Shown here piece after piece: positions 44,985-57,025 of a stretch of 64,000 nt of DNA. Position 1 is the stretch's first letter. Each line of letters opens with the position of its first letter. The notes beneath the pieces are model-generated. The model was not told where the DNA came from and did not search any database. It saw only the letters and a program-made list of their open reading frames with translations. The position numbers and the translations under genes were made by a program. Origin of the DNA: Nilaparvata lugens (taxonomy: Eukaryota > Arthropoda > Insecta > Hemiptera > Delphacidae); the NCBI RefSeq assembly GCF_014356525.2, contig NC_052505.1, forward strand, positions 14,208,135 through 14,272,134. The letters run 5' to 3'.

Positions 44985-47900
44985 CTTTTCTCCCAATCTC
45001 TGGATTTAGTAGAAAAACAACAATATCCCCATCTTGAACTTCAGGCTAATCGTTTTCTTGAGGCCAAACAAAATATGAGGATTTCTTAATCCTCCTTGCA
45101 AATTTCCCAATCGGAGAACCATCTTTCACTCCTACTATCTGGCCAATATAATAGAATAGAATACAATGACTTGTTTATTTTGTTGACGTGGCGATATAAT
45201 GCTTGGTAGTAGTTTTTGTAGGGAACTTAACCAACACCCATTTGCCAATTTTCAAGGGAGAATCAACTGCATCTTCTTTTTCTTCTGTTTCCATCATCTC
45301 CTCATTCTCCTTGATGAAATCCTCAATATTCATCTCACTCTCATCAGACAAGAATGATGCAAAGGAAGCTTCTGAGTCGGAATCTGTCTTCTTTCTTCTA
45401 ATAATAGATTTCTTCTTTTTTGTAACTTCACGTTTTTCAATTTTTTCTTTGGTGCTGCTTCTTCTTCTTTATTTTCGTTTATTTTTCAATTGCATTTTTT
45501 TCTGGTGTATCAGTTAAAATTCTTGATTTGCCTGGTTTCCTCCCTTTCTTGCCCTCCACTTTAGGAAACGGTCTTATTTCCTCCAGAGAAATTTTTGATA
45601 AACAAGCAGAACTAGTTGCTGGAGATGACCACTCCTTTAATGTTGAGTTGGTGAAGAAAGGTCTACATTGGAAGGCCCAGCACCAGAGTTCAACACTCAT
45701 TTCTGTAAGAGGTCTATCACTTACAGAACTTGAACAGAACTCATGATCCTGGAATATTTGTGGATTGATGGGCCACAGTCCTGATGATGAAAACCCTGAC
45801 AGGATATTTGAGGGAGTAAATGCTAAAGGGTGAGATGTCCCACAGATTGAGGCAATGACATACACTTTGATATTTTTCCCTAGGTTATTCAAATGCCAAT
45901 TTTTAAATGATGTGCTCAAATAAGATTTGAATGGCCCATAAACACCTCTATCAAGGGGCTGGATTTTGTGGCTGGGGTGGGGAGGAATAGTAAGCAACAC
46001 AATACCATTATTCCTGGCCAGGTCTATTGCTTCAATAGTTATATGGCTTTCGTGGTTGTCCATGATGAGTAGAACTTTATTTTCAGGGTCAGGTTTCACG
46101 TGTTTAATGAAATGTTCAATGAATTTCAAGAAAATATTCCCAGTGGGCTCTGGAGAGCTCCAGAGCTTCCTGGTGGAGCACCATGCAACATTGAATCCTG
46201 GAAATTGACTCTTGGAATACAAAAAAAGGTGGAACTGAATTCCTACAGTATTTATACAACCAATCATTGTTGTATCAAAACCTCTCTCAGTCGAAGTTAT
46301 TCCTCCAATTTGTTTGATTTTTTTGAAGCAATTACTTTTGGTGGAGTATGAACAGAAGAAACTCAAAGATCTTTGAAATTGCCTTCTTAAAACGACTCAT
46401 TCCATATCTGGAGAAAATGGAATTACTAAATAACAGACTATATGGATTCCAGAAAAACAAGAATATAACAGATGCCATAGTTGACTTATTAATACGAATA
46501 TATGAAAATCTGGATGAAGTGGGTGAACAGATATGTATCTTTTATGACATGACAAAGGCATTTGATCTTCTATGTCATGTAGACCTTTTAAATAAATTAG
46601 CAAGAATGGGAATAAAAGGAAGACCTCTGAAATGGATAGCCACTTACCTGGAAAATGGAAAACAAATTGTCAGTATAAGACATTCAGGACATGATGGTAT
46701 GACTCGAACCTATAAATCCACTATTTTGACACCGATAAACACCGGGGTTCCGCAGGGGTCAAACTTGGGGCCAGTGTTGTTTCTGCTATATGTAAATCAT
46801 TTACCTGAGAATGTCACTAAAGGAAATATATGGCTCTTTGCAGACGATATCAGCCACTTAATACAGGACCAAAATAAACACACCCTCCAAGTTAAAGCAC
46901 AATCCAGTTTAAATGAAGTGAGTAAATGGTGCCATGCAAATAAATTATTGCTAAACAAAGGGAAAACTAAAACTCTGTAGTTTTAAAATAGGAAAAAGGT
47001 ATGAAAGTACTCCTCTCCTCAGATTGGAGGGATCTAGTGTGAGTGTTGTGGAGAGTACAAAATACTTGGACAAATCCATATCAGACAACCTGGGCTGGCG
47101 ACTACACACTGAGAACTTATCAACAAGACTGACAGCTATTTGCTATATGATGCATAGTCTTCAACCACTCCTTGATAGAGAAGTACTTATGAATGTTTAC
47201 TACGGCTGTTTTCATAGTATAATAAATTACGGTGTACTATTCTAAGGAAACAGTCCACACATGGAAAGAATTTTATCTATCTTCAGGCCATCATACCTCG
47301 CCCACTGCAGACCCTTGTTTGTGGAGGCTGGCATTCTAACACTAACTGCACTGTTCGTTTTGGAGGCATGTTTGATGACTAGAAAAAAACACATATTTTT
47401 TTGAGCAATCGGCAATATTACCACTACAACACCAGACGGAGGAACGACACTCATGTGTCAGTGGTACAATCCAGACTGACACAATATGGACCCAGATACA
47501 TCTGCTCAAGGATATACAACTGCTTGCCAAATGAATTGAAGACCTTGGAAAACTCAAGTCAATTTAAAAATAAACTTAAAAAATTCCTCACAACAAGACC
47601 ATATTATACTTTACAAGAATACTTTGAGGAAAGAATCTCACCATACCGACACCAGGAACCATGATAAGGAAATTGAGCTCTACTAGATGAATAATCCGAC
47701 GACCACGGCGCAAACGCGCTTCCAGAGGGAGAATATCAAGTATCAAGTAAGTATCACCTGTCTCATCAACATTATAAATCTTTTCTAGGCCAAACTTGTG
47801 CTTGTCCAGGACACTAGAATATTTGGTAAAAAAGATTCTCAACAACTGGTTTGTTAAAATTAATAGAACGTGCAATGCTGGTGGGTCGTGGCTTCCTTAG

Positions 47901-48303
47901 TGACAGTTCTGTATTTATTCTTCCGAATTCGGTGAACCATTGTTCTCCAGCTCGCTTATTAGTGTTCCATGATACTGGATACTGTTTTCCATTGATCATA
48001 TGCTAGTTTTTTGACATCATCCTTGGAGAGGCCATAATGCATTGAGCTTGCAGTCAGCAGATATTTACTAAATGAAAGATTTTTTTTTCGTAAAACTTGC
48101 CACAAAGAGCACTTATTTTTATATTGAAAAACCTCACTTTCAGACTGGTGGAAGTCAACATGTCTTTGAAGAGTGGTACGAGACACTGAACACTGCTTGG
48201 CTGCTGCCCTAATGGAGAATCCATCGGTGACAACCAACTTGACAGCAAGTGCCAAGTCATCTTTGGAGACTCTAGGCCTTCCTCCTGCCCTGCTTCGTGG
48301 CAT
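44985..48303 (-). pseudogene. pogo-type (jerky/CENP-B-like) transposase, disrupted
   Basis: The minus-strand start MPRSRAGGRPRVSKDDL leads to a psq-type helix-turn-helix (GFSIRAAAKQCSVSRTTLQRHV). The catalytic region begins YNVDETG (about 47785-47765), is split by a LINE, and resumes VSSVHTPPKVIASK at about 46362. The second and third acidic motifs follow: LLIMDNHESH and KIQPLDRGVYGPFK (about 46060-45920). The C-terminal region has KWVLVKFPTKTTTKHYIA and VKDGSPIGKFARRIKKSS. Lesions are a frameshift in an A run at about 46320, a further frame change near 47960, and an in-frame stop near 45050 (END*PEV). The enzyme would cut and paste the element at TA sites; this copy cannot. Confidence 0.88.
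46363..47755 (+). mobile_element. 5'-truncated LINE inserted in the pogo transposase
   Basis: Plus-strand frame at 46363-46980 starts inside a reverse transcriptase (SKIFEIAFLKRLIPYLEKM) and has TKAFDLLCHVDLL, NTGVPQGSNLGPVLFLLYVN and LFADDISHL. It continues in other frames at 47024-47245 and 47401-47664, the latter reading IYNCLPNELKTLENSSQFKN, the family's C-terminal tail. It ends in ATATCAAGTATCAAGTAAGTATC, short direct repeats rather than poly-A, as in CR1/L2-clade LINEs. Endonuclease and 5' end are missing; frameshifts make it dead. Confidence 0.88.
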
Positions 48304-48784
48304 CTAAAATTGACAAGAAAACTATTATGAGACCTTCTCATGATTACATAAAATTGGGAATTATTAAGGTACAATTATTATCTGTGACCCAAGGTACAAT
48401 GTGGTGCCATTTTAATTTTAGGTTAAGTTTTGAAAGTATAGGAACACCTATTGATTGAACACCTTACGATCATTATGAGCTTCATTAAAGAGGGGATACA
48501 AATCAGCTGAAATTTTTATAGAATAAATACATACCTGGGTTATGAAAAGAAAAATTAATGTGCTGAATATTTTCTTCCACAAGCAGTAAACAAAGATTTT
48601 TAGCAGGAGAATTCCGTAAGATATAACCTTCAATTCCAGCTGTGGAGTTCCCTAGCAGTGTTACCAATCGAATTGTGGCACAAACCAATGTTTCCCATCC
48701 ATTTATTTCGAGATATGACTGGTGGCCCAAGGTACAAACATTTCCCCTACTCTCTTATTCATAGATACAGTGATTCATATAAAA

Positions 48785-49750
48785 TATCGGGGGACCGAGC
48801 TTTGTTCTGGAGTGTAAAAGCATAGACAATTTGTAACCAAAGATTGGATTTATAGTTTATTCATTTTCTCAGTCGTTCAATTATTTTTACAGTTATAGAG
48901 GAGGCACAACAGGCTTATGCCCAAAACTGTCCCTTTTTAAGACTCAACTTTAAAAAATAACATGAAAAAATTCGATGTAAATTTTCAAAATGGCGGCCAT
49001 TTCAAATTTTTGATGACAAATTTCACGAAAACCGTTCACTTTACAGAAAATTTACAAGAGACAGAAATGTTAGCAAATTTCATCAAGATTTCAAGAATAT
49101 ATTGAGTATTATTGAATATATATTTATTGAGATTGATCAGAGAATAACAGAGAAATTAATTCTTTTCATACTGCATGCTTGACCACTTTTCACCATTTGA
49201 AGATCAATGTTACATTTTTTATTCAAATTGTATTTATGATGAAGCTTTGAAATTCGGTATGGCTCCATATGGCCATCCAGCTGATTTTACAATGTTTTTT
49301 AGATGATCTTGTTTGTTCATGGTCATGCATGCAGTACGAAAATAATTAATTTCTCTGTTATTCTTTGACCAATCTTAATAATAAGGTATGCTTGAAATCT
49401 TGATAAAATTTTCCAACTTTTTTGTCTTTTGTAAATTTTAAAGTGAACAGTTTTCGAGACATTTGCTATCAAAAATTTGAAATGGCCGTCATTTTGGAAA
49501 TTTACATAGAAAATTTTTCATTTTATTTTGTAAAGTTGGTCTTTATAGCATAAATATGCATGCCAAATTTCAGATCAATACAACGTTTCGTTCTTGAGAT
49601 AAGAATTCCTAAGTGAAAAAAACAAAGTTGCAGCTATAAGGATAACCGCTGAGTTTTGGACACTTCAAATACGACATTTGTAGTCTCCTATCATCCAGGA
49701 ACAATACCTTGAAATTTTCGACACTACTTCTGAAACATCCTGTATAAAAT
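48785..49750. mobile_element. Dispersed repeat, relative of the 61980-63147 element
   Basis: 49135-49745 aligns with 62630-63035: CATACTGCATGC-TGACCACTTT, GATGAAGCTTT-AAA-TCGGTATG, GGTCATGCATGCA and CGCTGAGTTTTGGACACTT. 48785-48945 resembles 29459-29640. No coding content. Confidence 0.7.
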
Positions 49751-49896
49751 CTGACCATGCCTACAATAATGTAATCGGAGATTAGTGTTAAACGTAGTTG
49801 GTGCATATGGTCCTAAGACAGGGACACATAAATGACTATGAACCTCACATGGAGGTAAGCTTATGATAAAAAACTATAAAACCTTCACTCACCTTG

Positions 49897-50030
49897 AAAG
49901 TCGATACCGGTACTGAATGATATTAAGCAGTTGGTGGATTAGAAACAGCGTTGCCAGCTTTCCAGTCCCATCAAATGGTGTCACTGAATGGTGATCGCCC
50001 AATCAATCTGAATTCAATCTCTCATTGCCT
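49897..50030 (-). other. Possible 5' UTR exon of the zinc-finger gene
   Basis: On the minus strand a CTATTTCCAG acceptor near 50031 and a TTTCAAG/GTGAGT donor at about 49897 frame a short segment with stops in the coding phase. It could be a non-coding exon spliced to 43967. This is inference from splice signals only. Confidence 0.35.
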
Positions 50031-51003
50031 GGAAATAGAGCAGAATATTTAAAAATAGGCTGAATTATTCAGTACCGAGTCTAAATTCTATACTCTGTTT
50101 TATTATTCTATGAAAATAAAATTCAATTTATTCATTGATTATATGTGAGTGGAAGTGGACTAACCTAGGCCTAGGAAGTAGGCCTACCTAGCCTACTCTT
50201 GAAATGTAGCCTACAGCTAATCATGTTAGATTCTAGGTAACACCGGTAAAACTTCAGACATAGGATGTTCATACAAGAGGGTGAAAAATTTACCTATAAC
50301 ACAAAATTTCAAATGAATAGGTTCAACTTGACTCAACTAGAGCCAATAAAATTTGTTTTATAATGTCAGAGATACATAATATTAGGTCTAGGACTATAAT
50401 ATAATAATCACATTGAGTTCACATTAATTGATAAAACAAGAGACTACATTGATGATTGATAACTCCATTAATCACTATGAAAAGTTTTATAATTTGATTT
50501 GATAAAATAGTAGAAATTGGCGTTGCACATTATTTGGGATAAACTTGTACGAATAAAACTAATAGCCTAAATGCCAAAAAGTTAAGGAGAATCAGTTAGG
50601 CAAATTTTATTTTCGGGAACTATTTCAATTTTTCAAATTCCGATTATTGTTGATTCTTAGGCCTGCCACTAACGACAGTACAAGTCTTTCGAAAATGTCT
50701 GTTCAGACAAGTTGTCATTGGTGAAAGGCTTTGAACGAAATTTTTTCATGATCGGTTTTTGTATATAGCCGAGACGACTAATTAGGGTGGCCAATAACCA
50801 CAGGACAAATGTGTTGAACATGTGTGTATACACATGCTCCTCATGCATACATATATGTTGTTTCATTAGCGGAAAGGCTTCAAACAAAATTTTTAGGTTA
50901 GGTTTTTGTATCTTCGTTTTTTTGTTTTTAATTTTTCTTTGCTGGTCTATTTGAGGTTAAATTATTTTGTATCATTATGATATTACAGTGGTTTATTTAT
51001 TTG

Positions 51004-51148
51004 GTCGATTGAATAAAGCAATTGCTAGTTGTAAGTAATTTTCAAACAAATACTAGGATTTCAGTCAGCTGTATTTATTTGCATAGCTAGAGCCAATGAG
51101 TGGTTGCTAGTCAATAGACTATATTTTAGTTTTTATTCAATCAATCAA
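51004..51148. mobile_element. Uninterrupted relative of the 21484-21881 MITE
   Basis: It runs from CGATTGAATAAAGCAATTGC to GTTTTTATTCAATCAATC. Internal AGTAATTTTCAAACAAATAC and ATAGCTAGAGCCAATG match the intron 3 copy across its insertion point, so it serves as an empty-site reference. Confidence 0.82.
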
Positions 51149-51167
51149 TTTTTTATCTATTTTATGT

Positions 51168-51409
51168 TAAGGTGCGTACAGACTTTCGCTCTGCTCTGCA
51201 ACTGAACGTCACTCCAGCAGAGCGATTGATGATCGACCGGGGAGCAACAGTGGTTCGACCGGGGAACGCGAGAAGATCTAACATCTTCCGTAACGTTCAT
51301 GATGGGTTCGCGGGCGGAGCGACTGTGGTACGATGGAGGAACGAGGGCGGTACGAAGGCGGTGCGTGCTCGGTGCGGGTTGGAAGTGCGTATATGTGTAC
51401 GCAGCTTTA
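51168..51409. mobile_element. GC-rich MITE, AAGGTGCGTACAGACT termini
   Basis: AAGGTGCGTACAGACTTTCG at the left and GTGTACGCAGCTT at the right are imperfect inverted ends. The interior is unusually GC-rich, with repeated CGACCGGGGA phrases. Open frames on both strands follow this composition and are not supported as genes. Confidence 0.65.
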
Positions 51410-53944
51410 GAAGCTGCTGTCAAACAGCTATTTTTGTTTAAAGCCTTTCACTCATGACACAATTTGTATGGACATGTTTGATAAACTTGTCCAATCGTTA
51501 ATACAGTAGCTGGTCTAGTACAGAAAATATAGCAAAGGATATCTTTACTATATTTTCTCCATGGTTACTATTACTGTATAAACTACAACTTCTTAAATTG
51601 GGTTGGGTTGCTGCTTGCTAGGACATAGAGGCTAATCACCTACATATGTACATTACTATAAAATAAAGGTGATACTAGTGCATAACGAAATGGCCCCCGA
51701 TTTCCATTGTTAGTGATGTTTTCAAATGGCAGCCAGGGACCTTTTCGCAGCAATCAGACTATCTATAATAATTGCTCAACTCTTGACAAACCATGAAGAC
51801 CCAAATTTTTTTTAAAATGAGAAGGTGGTACATGATTTCGATACAGAGCTCCAAGAGAAAATGGATGGCAAGAACCGTACGTATGTAAGATTTTACATAC
51901 ATTTTTTATTTGAGATTTTTATTGTGAATGATACATATTTGGGGTAACCCGTTGTCTCCATTGTGAATAAATAGATAAATTAATATCTCAAACCGTATCA
52001 GTAAAATTTGAAAATTATGTTGTGTATTACCAGCAGAAATCATGTGTCAGCGCATGAAGGACTGGCTGTGTGATTAGCCTCTGCTGATGTTATGAATGGA
52101 AAAACTGTGGTCATTGCATTCAATGAATTCTTCAGCTGACTAAATGATAAATTACATTTTTTTCTTGTAAACTTTCAATGTTATTTGTCATATCCTGAAA
52201 AAGGACGAACGAGTATTTTTTGTTTCCAAACGAACTTGATCTGTAAAATGGGTAAAAGAATATGTGTTCAAAATTTGAAGCTGATTGATCAAATCTTTCA
52301 AAAGTTATTGTCGAACACACAGACGGACAACTGGCCTTGAGTTAAAAGTAAGAACTCGCTGACGCTCGTTCAATTGAGAATTTATTACATTAGGCTGATT
52401 CATGTGAGTTGAATAAGTTAATAAATCCGCAAACTTGTTTTGTCATTAGGCAAATACAGAAATTAAGAAGATGGATGGGTTTTTACAAAACTGTGAACTC
52501 AATTATAACTTTAAAACTCAATTATGTAAGAGTAGAGTACGGTGGGTTAAAATTTTGTTAAAGATAAAAAATAGTTATAGGGATGATCAAGTAAACTTTG
52601 CTATGCATATCGCATGCTAGGTACGGTAACTTTTATTATAAAAAAAAGTATGGATTGTCATCCTTGGTCAAATACTTTTAGGAAAAGATTAAAATATTCT
52701 TAAACAGTAAGGACTCTAGGCCCTAGGCTGTCCAGAGGTCAGATCGGATGTGGGTGTACGGTACGCCTACACGTACACCTAAAGATAGCAGCAACTACCT
52801 ACAATAGAGGCAGCAATAAACCATATTCCCAATTATTATATTATTCTAAAATGATCAATTAAAGCTAACTTCGTTTTGATAATGATAAAATTCATGTAAT
52901 AATAACGATAAGGTACTGTAACTTGTTTCATTCTATTTATAAATCCATATCATAATCTGCAATGGTTACAGGTACCAACAACTAATACCTTATCATACAG
53001 GCAGTGTTCCATCTTCAATGTTCAATCAACAAAAAGTTGTCTTGGAAACACGTAGATATGCCTATTACGTTCATGAATCAAAACAATTACTTAAAATTAT
53101 AAATTATTGAGTTGAAACATTCATTTTCATGCATTACCTATTATTACAACATTGAAATACGACATAGGCTAGTCGACATACAATGTACTTGTAGGTTAAG
53201 CCCTTATACCCCTATGCTTCAAACGCTTGGCTGTACGGTAATCGTTTCATCGGCAAGAGCATACTCACACTCTCACACTGATTCAACAACAACAGATGAA
53301 AAGAAGTGATTCAATCCAGGATGGCCAACTTACTTATAACCTTTAATACTTTGTGTTACACACATAATCGACATGGAAGCATGAAAAATAATAATTAATG
53401 GACGATCATTCCTCATTAGCAGTTATTTAATTTAGAAATACGAGTCATCAGCATTAACAATATTGTTGGAATGGCAACGTAATGCTGCTGCAGTTGGAAA
53501 AGTAGTACCAACCTATGAACGAGTTCATAGTTTACAAAAATAACCTATAAACTACCAAGTAAGACGAAGACCTTGGTGACTGTTCAAAACCACGAATAAT
53601 CTATGGAATATTTGTTAATTTTTAATCTATTGATGCTGTTAATTAAAACAATCAGTTATGTGTAATATGAATGCAAACCATAATATTAATTGCATTATAG
53701 TTTGATACACTATATACTTTTTTCAATCAATTCAAATCCTTATAAAATTATGAGAACTGACAATTTTCAATAATAGTTTGAATGATTAAGTTTTCAAAAA
53801 CATAAAAAATGTAATATCCACACATTCAATTGAAAGCATCATTACAGTGCACATCACAATGATCGCATGTTTGTCGTTTGATACCTAGTTCATTAAAGTG
53901 GTACCGGTAGACGGTAGCCTAATAATATTGTTAGTTTTGCACTT
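51410..53944. other. AT-rich non-coding stretch
   Basis: No gene, RNA or clear element. A TTGAAGCTGATTGATCAAATC phrase (about 52276) recurs near 10310 and looks like part of a dispersed repeat. Confidence 0.45.
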
Positions 53945-53948
53945 ACCT

Positions 53949-54180
53949 TACAATTGAAGCGTTACTGGAATTAATTATGAACTCAAAATCCAAATGCGTG
54001 TAAAAAGAGATAATTAACGTTTGATGGTCCACCTGAAATTACACGAGTCACAAACCCACCCACAAGCTTGGTAATTCCAAGAGAAAACTCAGTTCAGTAT
54101 CATCAGAAAAAGCTAGGTAGCGCTACTGTTTGTCTAAACAAACAGCTGATGGATAAATCTTGCATTGTTGTACTCTCGTA
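53949..54180 (-). promoter_or_regulatory. Possible promoter and first non-coding exon
   Basis: On the minus strand a clean donor, TTGTAAG/GTAAGTGC, lies at about 53949, preceded by a stretch of lower AT content containing GTAGCGCTAC and AACAGCTGATG. It could start the zinc-finger transcript, some 10 kb from its ATG. Inference only. Confidence 0.3.
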
Positions 54181-54289
54181 AATACTGTTTCTATAGTGAG
54201 GACTATTAAAATTAAAATGAACCTCATTCTGCTTTTGAATAATACAACTGGAAACAGAATTTTACTCGCAGCTATTGTAGAAACCTTCC

Positions 54290-54702
54290 TATAGTCAGGT
54301 CCACGGCGTTATAATGACAGTGTAGGAAAATAGGAGAACAGTGTTGCCGATTCTCCGCCTTGCCACTGCCTTCTATAGATATCAGCTGATACGGTATAAC
54401 CGATTTAATATCAACCACGGTATCTATATACCGGATATCAACTACGTATTCATCAATTTTTTAAAGGTAATAAATTATATTTTATTTGTCAAGAAAAAGT
54501 ACCTACCTATATATTTAAAAAAGATTTACTGTAATGATAGAGATTTTTGTTTATTAAATATATTTTTACATCGTTAGAAAACAATCTGGCAACGTTGCAG
54601 AACTGGAGAAGGATAAGCGCTATCTGCTTTGTCGAATGATAAACAAGGATAGCAACACTAATGTTAATCAAATACTTCCATTAGCCATTATAGCGAACCT
54701 GG
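54290..54702 (+). mobile_element. MITE of the GTCCACGTTATAATGG family
   Basis: It starts TATAGTCAGGTCCACGGCGTTATAATGACAGT and runs through GTTGCCGATTCTCC, TCTGGCAACGTTGCAGA and AGGATAGCAACACTAATGTTAATC, to a degenerate right end at about 54702. Confidence 0.8.
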
Positions 54703-54736
54703 TAGAATGTTCAATAGGTAGGCTATCGATGTAATC

Positions 54737-55151
54737 CAGAGGTTCCCAAACTGTGCGCCGCAAACTTGTGCCAGGTGCGCCGTCCCATGATTCTGATAGA
54801 AGTGATATTCAAAAGAAAAATAAATCTTCGCGATATTTCTAATTTTATCATAAAAGTTAAATTTCCTTTTAATCCTTTAACCCTGAAACTTTTTTAGTAC
54901 TACTAGGATATTGGGGATGATTTTCTACATCCAATTCTGACGTTGAATTGGAAAATTGCAATTTTACACGATTTGACAACCCTGTAATTTCTTCAGATGG
55001 AGGGCCAGGTCTCAACTTATTTCACACAAACTATGATAATAAGTCACTATTAAGAATGAAAATTAAAAAATTTATTATAATAAATTAAATAATGCCAAGC
55101 CATATCTGTACTCAAAGGGAGCCGTGGATCAAAAAAGTTTGGGAACCTCTG
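54737..55151. mobile_element. Non-autonomous hAT element, CAGAGGTTCCCAAACT termini
   Basis: CAGAGGTTCCCAAACTGTG at 54737 and AAGTTTGGGAACCTCTG ending at 55151 form the inverted ends typical of hAT (Charlie-like) elements. The flanking octamers ATGTAATC and CAGTAATC differ at two bases, consistent with a decayed 8-bp target duplication. Length is 415 bp, with no transposase. Confidence 0.88.
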
Positions 55152-55227
55152 CAGTAATCAAACTACTACTACCAATATGGTCCTGAGTTGGCTTTCATAC
55201 TATTTCCTGAGACCCGGTTGAACAAAA

Positions 55228-55346
55228 GCCGGTTAAATTTTAACTGTGATTAGTTCCACGAGAACCAATCAGAGAAGGCTTTTTTGAAAAGACTGCTTCT
55301 CTGATTGGTTCTCGTGGAATTAATCAAGATTAGAATTTAACCGGCA
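55228..55346. mobile_element. Near-perfect hairpin element
   Basis: GCCGGTTAAATTTTAACTGTGATTAGTTCC and AACCAATCAGAGAAG are mirrored across a short centre (TTTTTTGAAAAGACTG) by a right arm ending TTAACCGGC. Arms are about 52 bp. A second AGACCCGGTT at 55210 suggests the outer end lies slightly further left. Confidence 0.85.
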
Positions 55347-55640
55347 CTAGGAATTGAAAAAGTAATAGGCCTACTGTATTAGTTTTCATGTAGGCTAGTA
55401 AGTTATATGGCATCAATGTGAGAGCCATTAGTGCTATTAATGAATTGATTTTTTTTTAATAGTGGACTACACAGTGAGCCTAGGCTATATAGGTACTGTA
55501 CATCAAGTAATATAGAAAATTAAAAAAATCAACTAATTTGACTCATTTCTTTGATCTACCATTTCGGAATAATATTATAGAAGTCCACTGAGTAGGCTAT
55601 TAAAGCAGGCTGCACAAAAGGACATACATGCAGCGGCCGC

Positions 55641-56008
55641 TATAGTGAGGTCCAACAAATAATGACAAATTTAATTAACATAGGTGTTGCTGTCCTTGTC
55701 TATTATTCGACAAAGCAGATGAGCTATCCTTTTCTAACCCTGCAACGTTTCCAAGTCGTTTTTTAACAATGTAGAAATATAATTAACAAACCATTCAATC
55801 TCAATTATGAAAATTCATTATTTAGTCATTGAAAAATATGTTTTTTTGACGGACAAAATAATAATTGATTATTTTTAAACAAGAATGAAGTTGATATTAC
55901 ACCAAATATGCCGATATCAGCTGTGATATCGGCAGTGGCAAGGCAGAGAACTGGCAACGCGGGTCTCCTATCTTTATCCACTGCCATTGGATAAACGTGG
56001 ATCTCACA
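55641..56008 (-). mobile_element. MITE of the GTCCACGTTATAATGG family
   Basis: It starts TATAGTGAGGTCCAACAAATAATGAC and ends CCATTGGATAAACGTGGATCTCAC. Internal blocks are in the reverse orientation. The GCGGCCGC octamer directly precedes it. Confidence 0.8.
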
Positions 56009-56138
56009 TTTGTACGAATTAACTCAAGACTTCTAAAGCAACATTCAATTGCACTGTTTTAGGAAGGCATATTATCGACCAACGATCTGTTTTTCCCGGA
56101 GGCGCAGGAGGAACCTCTTTGATTGGACTATTAGAGCC

Positions 56139-56290
56139 AGGGCCAAGCCACACGAAGCGTTTTTTCAAACGAGTCGGAAGGGTAGGGCAACTCTCCGATT
56201 CGCTGATTATCCGCTGACTCTTGAACACCAACCAGAGAGCTTCCTGCCCTGCTGACTCGCCTGAAAAAACGCTTAGTTTGGTTTGGCCCC
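56139..56290. mobile_element. MITE, GGGCCAAGCCACACGAAGCG termini
   Basis: GGGCCAAGCCACACGAAGCG then TTTTTTCA at the left is mirrored by TGAAAAAACGCTTAGTTTGGTTTGGCCCC at the right. The overlapping open frames in this stretch are by-products. Confidence 0.78.
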
Positions 56291-57025
56291 TTACTCAAGC
56301 AAAGCAAACCTGTCAACCAATGACGCAAGAAACCTGAATGATGGTTATAAAACGTATTTTCTGTGCATTTCAATTGATGCATTAATTTAATTGGATTCAT
56401 TTTTGCTTAGTTTGGGAAAGAAATTATTGAGCGTTAAGGTACACTATAAAAATATATGCAATAATAAATAAATGCATTAACTGGATTAGATCAATTTGCT
56501 CTTAGTCTAAGAAATACATCATCGAGCATAAATGTATATTATAAAAGTATATTCATTGCAAATAGAAAATAAATGAACAAAACTTGAAAATAAGCACCAA
56601 AACGACTCTACTTTGGCTTTAGGAGGATTCAAACAAATTGGATAACGAAGGAATAGGAAAGGAAAATTAAAATAAAACTCAGAGAAGAGGACAATCACAA
56701 TTGGCGACGTAAAGAAAAATTGTAAGAAGCCCCATAAAAAAAGATGACAGGCACAATATTGAGAATGTTAGTAAACGGAATAGTACCTACTATACAAGAA
56801 TTTGAAAAATGTTCATTTTAAAAACTTCAGAAATCAGGAATTAATTGTGGTACTTGACAATAACGTTTTAACATTTTCCCTTTTTAGCCAAGTAAAAGAC
56901 CACGATAATACTAGTTAATAAACGTTTTTATACAGTAAGGTCAGCCGCACACTTGAATGACAGGACGTGATGAAGACACGAATAATACATCTTATGTCAT
57001 CTGCGCTGCAAGTTTAGATGTCTAA
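56291..57025. other. AT-rich non-coding stretch
   Basis: Nothing supportable beyond a weak local duplication of ATTAA-TGGATT-AT wording near 56380 and 56480. Confidence 0.4.

Larger units (their letters stand above)
44515..48747 (-). mobile_element. pogo/Tigger-like DNA transposon with a LINE insertion
   Basis: The left end GGGGAAATCCTTGTACCTT and right end AAGGTACAAACATTTCCCC are inverted, flanked by TA (44513-44514 and 48748-48749), the duplication expected of Tc1/mariner/pogo elements. The minus strand carries a CENP-B/jerky-type transposase from 48303 to about 44985. A LINE at 46363-47755 splits it. Without that insertion the element would be about 2.84 kb, normal for the family. Confidence 0.9.

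Noticed and set aside
45203..46351. Plus-strand frames at 45203-45517, 45528-45746 and 45966-46351
   Set aside because: Antisense to the pogo transposase coding region, which explains the open reading.
51157..51441. GC-rich frames on both strands
   Set aside because: They lie inside a GC-rich MITE with inverted GTGCGTAC ends. There is no domain.
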